From the NCBI GenBank assembly GCA_021106775.1, contig JAIOTL010000243.1, forward strand, positions 1 to 8,882: a DNA stretch of 8,882 nucleotides. The letters are read 5' to 3'. This stretch comes from Planctomycetota bacterium (GTDB taxonomy: Bacteria > Planctomycetota > UBA8742 > SKZP01 > JAIOTL01). Numbering within the stretch: the first letter of the stretch is position 1; every line of letters starts with the position of its first letter. The position numbers and the translations under genes were made by a program. The notes beneath the pieces are model-generated. The model was not told the DNA's origin. It was given only the letters and a program-made list of their open reading frames with translations, and made no database searches. Shown here piece by piece: positions 7,130 through 8,882 of the stretch.

Positions 7130-7146
7130 TAAAATTCTGCTTGTAA

Positions 7147-7581
7147 TTATTTCTTATCATCATCAGTAAATTTCGATAATTCTTCTTGGATGACTGACAA
7201 AAGTCTTTTTCTATGTGAAATTTTACTGTCGCTTGCAAGCCTATTCAAAACTTCAATTTCGGGGATGCTAATTTTTTCTTCATTACATTCTATGTCAGCA
7301 ATCTTGTCAATGCCCGGGTCTCCAAGGAATACTTGCAACCGACTCTTTACACCATCTGGACAGATTTTGCAATCATCGGTCATTGAACAAAAAATATTTC
7401 TGAATTCGAATTCAGCCTCGAAAAGCTCCCTACAAGGTTCACAACATTTGATATGGGTTATAATCGTATTCTGCTGATACTCCGTTATCTCCCCATAAAC
7501 CAAATGAAATACGTTGCTCTGAATATATTCGCAGTCAGGACCGTTCTGTGGAAATGGTGGCAGTTGATTCGTTGAATCCAT
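7147..7581 (-). CDS. Zinc-finger anti-sigma factor-like protein (RsrA/ZAS type)
   Basis: A 144-residue soluble protein. It shows the zinc anti-sigma (ZAS) signature His43-x3-Cys47-x2-Cys50, with Cys17 placed 25 residues before the histidine, the same spacing as in RsrA of Streptomyces (C11, H37, C41, C44 as I recall it). Further cysteines at 65, 71 and 74 lie just after the finger, about where RsrA has its extra pair. ZAS proteins hold an ECF sigma factor inactive; in RsrA, oxidation forms a disulfide and releases zinc and sigma. The C-terminal 60 residues are charged and helical, with no transmembrane segment. The gene leads a two-gene unit with the membrane protein. The ATG at 7581 follows GAGG by 7 nt; a GTG directly before it (7584) is equally possible and adds one residue. 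No sigma factor gene is adjacent. Sigma binding and redox sensing are inferences. Confidence 0.8.
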   Translation of the reverse strand: MDSTNQLPPFPQNGPDCEYIQSNVFHLVYGEITEYQQNTIITHIKCCEPCRELFEAEFEFRNIFCSMTDDCKICPDGVKSRLQVFLGDPGIDKIADIECNEEKISIPEIEVLNRLASDSKISHRKRLLSVIQEELSKFTDDDKK

Positions 7582-7649
7582 CACTAATCCTCATGTTACC
7601 CGGGTTTACATTTGTGTTGAGTTATTTTAACGCAAAACAATGAGACTAC

Positions 7650-7677
7650 ATATTAAAACAAATTTTCTATATGTTAA
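7650..7677 (-). promoter_or_regulatory. Weak candidate promoter of the anti-sigma-like operon
   Basis: On the minus strand, TTAACA (7677-7672, five of six matches) and TAATAT (7655-7650, four of six) are 16 bp apart, about 70 nt before the ATG at 7581. The surroundings are AT-rich and other pairings are possible. Confidence 0.25.
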
Positions 7678-7704
7678 TTCCCAATATATTAATTTCGCCC
7701 AGTT

Positions 7705-7720
7705 AAGCAACCAGTTGCTT
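7705..7720. repeat. Inverted repeat AAGCAAC-CA-GTTGCTT
   Basis: Perfect 7-base arms around a 2-base centre. It lies between the divergent anti-sigma-like operon and mraY, so one bound protein could act on both. It shares its AGCAA...TTGCT core with the sites at 3666-3680 and 5346-5356. No T-run follows on either strand that would make it a normal terminator. Confidence 0.5.
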
Positions 7721-7787
7721 TAAGTTTTCAACATTGTCAACAGGTCAAATAACATTTAAGTCCTACTGCCAGCAAGTTAAATAAAAT

Positions 7788-7801
7788 ACAGGCTTGCCTG
7801 T
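7788..7801. repeat. Palindrome ACAGGC-TT-GCCTGT in the mraY leader
   Basis: Perfect 6-base arms around TT, about 55 bp before the mraY ATG. It directly follows TAAAAT (7782-7787), a possible -10 box without a clear -35, so it would cover the transcription start. It could be an operator or an RNA hairpin at the 5' end of the transcript. Confidence 0.45.
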
Positions 7802-7847
7802 CTTAAAGAAAAACAGTAATAAGCCGAATAAATCACTGTAATAATCC

Positions 7848-7852
7848 GGAGG
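7848..7852 (+). promoter_or_regulatory. Ribosome binding site of mraY
   Basis: GGAGG, within the longer complementary stretch CCGGAGGA, lies 4 nt before the ATG at 7857. It is among the strongest Shine-Dalgarno sites in the window and fixes the mraY start. Confidence 0.8.
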
Positions 7853-7856
7853 AATA

Positions 7857-8879
7857 ATGCTGTTGTTTTTTTTCTCGATTTCGCTATTGCATCAGATTCT
7901 TTTTGCAGCGATAACCGCGTTTGCAGTCTCAGTTGCGATAACCTCGCCGATAATTGGTTTTTTGAGAAAAAGAAAACTGCAGGATGGTGCAAGCAAGAAA
8001 TCAAGCGAAAAGCTTCAGGAATTGCATGAAAAAGCCAACAAATCGCAGACCCCGACGATGGGTGGACTTGCAATTGTCATCAGCATTGCTATTTCGTGCT
8101 TACTCTGGATGAAACCTTCGATGGAGTTGATGATTGGGGCGTTTGGTATGCTCAGCTTTTTCGCTTTGGGATTTTACGACGATTGGATGAAACTCAACAA
8201 CAAGGGCAAAGACGGTTTGTCGTTTAAGACAAAAATTTTTCTGCAAACTGTAATTGCTATGCTTGTTGGTGTCGGCTTGTTCACTCTGACGGATTATTCG
8301 CAGGAATTCATTTTTCTTAATGTTTTCAGCATAAACCTCGGATGGGGTTATTTATTTGTCGTATTTTTCATCATTGTTGGCACCAGCAACGCCGCCAATC
8401 TTACTGACGGGCTTGACGGGCTTGCTTCGGGTACTGTTGCAATTACTACTTTCGGCATGAGTGTACTTGCATATTTTTATTATCCAGAAATGTCAATTGC
8501 TGCAATAATCCTCTGTGCTGTGTTAATCGGATTTCTCTGGTACAATTTTTATCCTGCAAAAGTTTTTATGGGTGACACTGGCTCGCTATCAATCGGTTTT
8601 GTACTCGGTTATCTCGCAATTTTGCTTAAAATCGAGATATTAATGATATTCATCGCAGGAATTCTTTTTGCTGAGGCGTTAAGCGTCATCCTGCAGGTTT
8701 TATATTACAAGAAAACCAAGAAACGCATATTCCTGTGCGCGCCGTTACATCACCACTTTGAGTTCAAAAATTGGTCGGAAACACAAATTGTAATCCGATT
8801 CTGGATTATTTCATTGTTGTTGACGGCAAGCACGGTAATCTTCGTTTTAGACATAATTATTGAAACTTCCCGGAGGTAG
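7857..8879 (+). CDS. mraY: Phospho-N-acetylmuramoyl-pentapeptide-transferase
   Basis: Integral inner-membrane enzyme that transfers phospho-MurNAc-pentapeptide from UDP to undecaprenyl phosphate, making lipid I, the first membrane step of peptidoglycan synthesis. The 340 residues fall between the Gram-positive (about 320) and E. coli (360) lengths and hold about ten hydrophobic helices. All family motifs are present: KSQTPTMGG (62-70), the Asp pair in GFYDDWMK (105-112, D108/D109), NAANLTDGLDGLA (178-190), VFMGDTGSLSIG (236-247, catalytic-site D240), and APLHHHFE (295-302). No key residue is missing. The gene starts its own transcription unit instead of following murF, but an RBS at its end suggests that another gene, plausibly murD, follows. 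It is divergent from the anti-sigma-like pair, a layout that allows shared envelope-stress control, though this is inference. Confidence 0.98.
   Translation: MLLFFFSISLLHQILFAAITAFAVSVAITSPIIGFLRKRKLQDGASKKSSEKLQELHEKANKSQTPTMGGLAIVISIAISCLLWMKPSMELMIGAFGMLSFFALGFYDDWMKLNNKGKDGLSFKTKIFLQTVIAMLVGVGLFTLTDYSQEFIFLNVFSINLGWGYLFVVFFIIVGTSNAANLTDGLDGLASGTVAITTFGMSVLAYFYYPEMSIAAIILCAVLIGFLWYNFYPAKVFMGDTGSLSIGFVLGYLAILLKIEILMIFIAGILFAEALSVILQVLYYKKTKKRIFLCAPLHHHFEFKNWSETQIVIRFWIISLLLTASTVIFVLDIIIETSRR
8872..8876 (+). promoter_or_regulatory. Ribosome binding site for the next gene, inside the mraY end
   Basis: GGAGG covers the last two mraY codons (CGG AGG) just before the TAG stop. A start codon should follow within a few bases of the window edge, which implies a translationally coupled gene downstream. 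murD is the common neighbour in dcw clusters, but its sequence is not in view. Confidence 0.6.
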
Positions 8880-8882
8880 GCA

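Larger units (their letters stand above)
7585..7856. other. Divergent intergenic region between the anti-sigma-like gene and mraY
   Basis: This gap of just under 300 bp has no credible gene. It holds a possible minus-strand promoter near 7650-7677, the palindrome at 7705-7720, tandem GTCAA units at 7736-7740 and 7744-7748, a palindrome at 7788-7801, and the mraY RBS. A short inverted pair, ACAGT (7813-7817) and ACTGT (7835-7839), lies just before the RBS and could form a weak leader hairpin. Taken together this is the most site-rich stretch of the window and probably controls both directions. Confidence 0.6.

Noticed and set aside
7598..7605. ACCCGGGT palindrome before the anti-sigma-like gene
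   Set aside because: An 8-bp palindrome without extension is easily due to chance, and similar CCCGGG strings occur inside coding regions of this window.
1..8882. CRISPR arrays, insertion sequences, integrase genes, tRNAs
   Set aside because: No regularly spaced repeats, transposase-like proteins, terminal inverted repeats or tRNA-like cloverleaf sequences were seen on either strand.

Overview
The window looks like chromosomal DNA from a diderm (Gram-negative) bacterium, roughly 40% GC by eye. The evidence is three Sec-exported, barrel-like outer-membrane proteins, one lipoprotein, and a peptidoglycan gene (mraY). Most genes have clear GAGG-type ribosome binding sites, and several have TATAAT-like -10 boxes. 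The PorV/FadL/TraF-like outer-membrane proteins and the NHL-repeat lipoprotein would fit the Bacteroidota/Chlorobiota (FCB) neighbourhood or a related candidate phylum. No gene here fixes the taxonomy, and I do not name a genus. I see no mobile elements, CRISPR arrays, tRNA or rRNA.

Layout. Positions 40-3559 are a minus-strand run read right to left: a 580-aa TraF/FadL-like outer-membrane protein, a 323-aa barrel protein with a charged N-terminal linker, then frr (ribosome recycling factor). Each seems to have its own TATAAT-type promoter. At 3731-4096 a single STAS-domain protein (anti-sigma-factor antagonist type) is transcribed divergently from this run. It ends 18 bp from the converging end of a third outer-membrane protein (4115-5251, minus). 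That gene shares a 203-bp divergent promoter region with a lipoprotein built of six NHL repeats (5455-6438, plus). The lipoprotein converges on a minus-strand pair (6458-7581): a small zinc-finger anti-sigma-like protein, followed 17 bp later by a protein with one transmembrane segment and an extracytoplasmic domain. A 275-bp divergent region then leads to mraY (7857-8879, plus). An RBS inside the last mraY codons points to a further gene just beyond the right edge.

How the genes fit together. Seven of the nine genes concern the envelope or sensing through it. The most interesting unit is 6458-7581. The soluble protein carries an RsrA-like Cys-x25-His-x3-Cys-x2-Cys set, and the membrane protein has a periplasmic segment resembling that of RsiW/ChrR-type anti-sigma factors. 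Together they look like one anti-sigma factor split into two proteins, with no sigma factor next door and with mraY divergent from them. A second type of sigma-control protein (STAS) is also orphaned. A palindrome with the same arms, AGCAA...TTGCT, occurs upstream of all three plus-strand genes (STAS, NHL lipoprotein, mraY). It is a candidate shared regulatory site. Assignments for frr and mraY are secure, those for the STAS, NHL and zinc-finger proteins are good, and the outer-membrane proteins can be assigned only by class.
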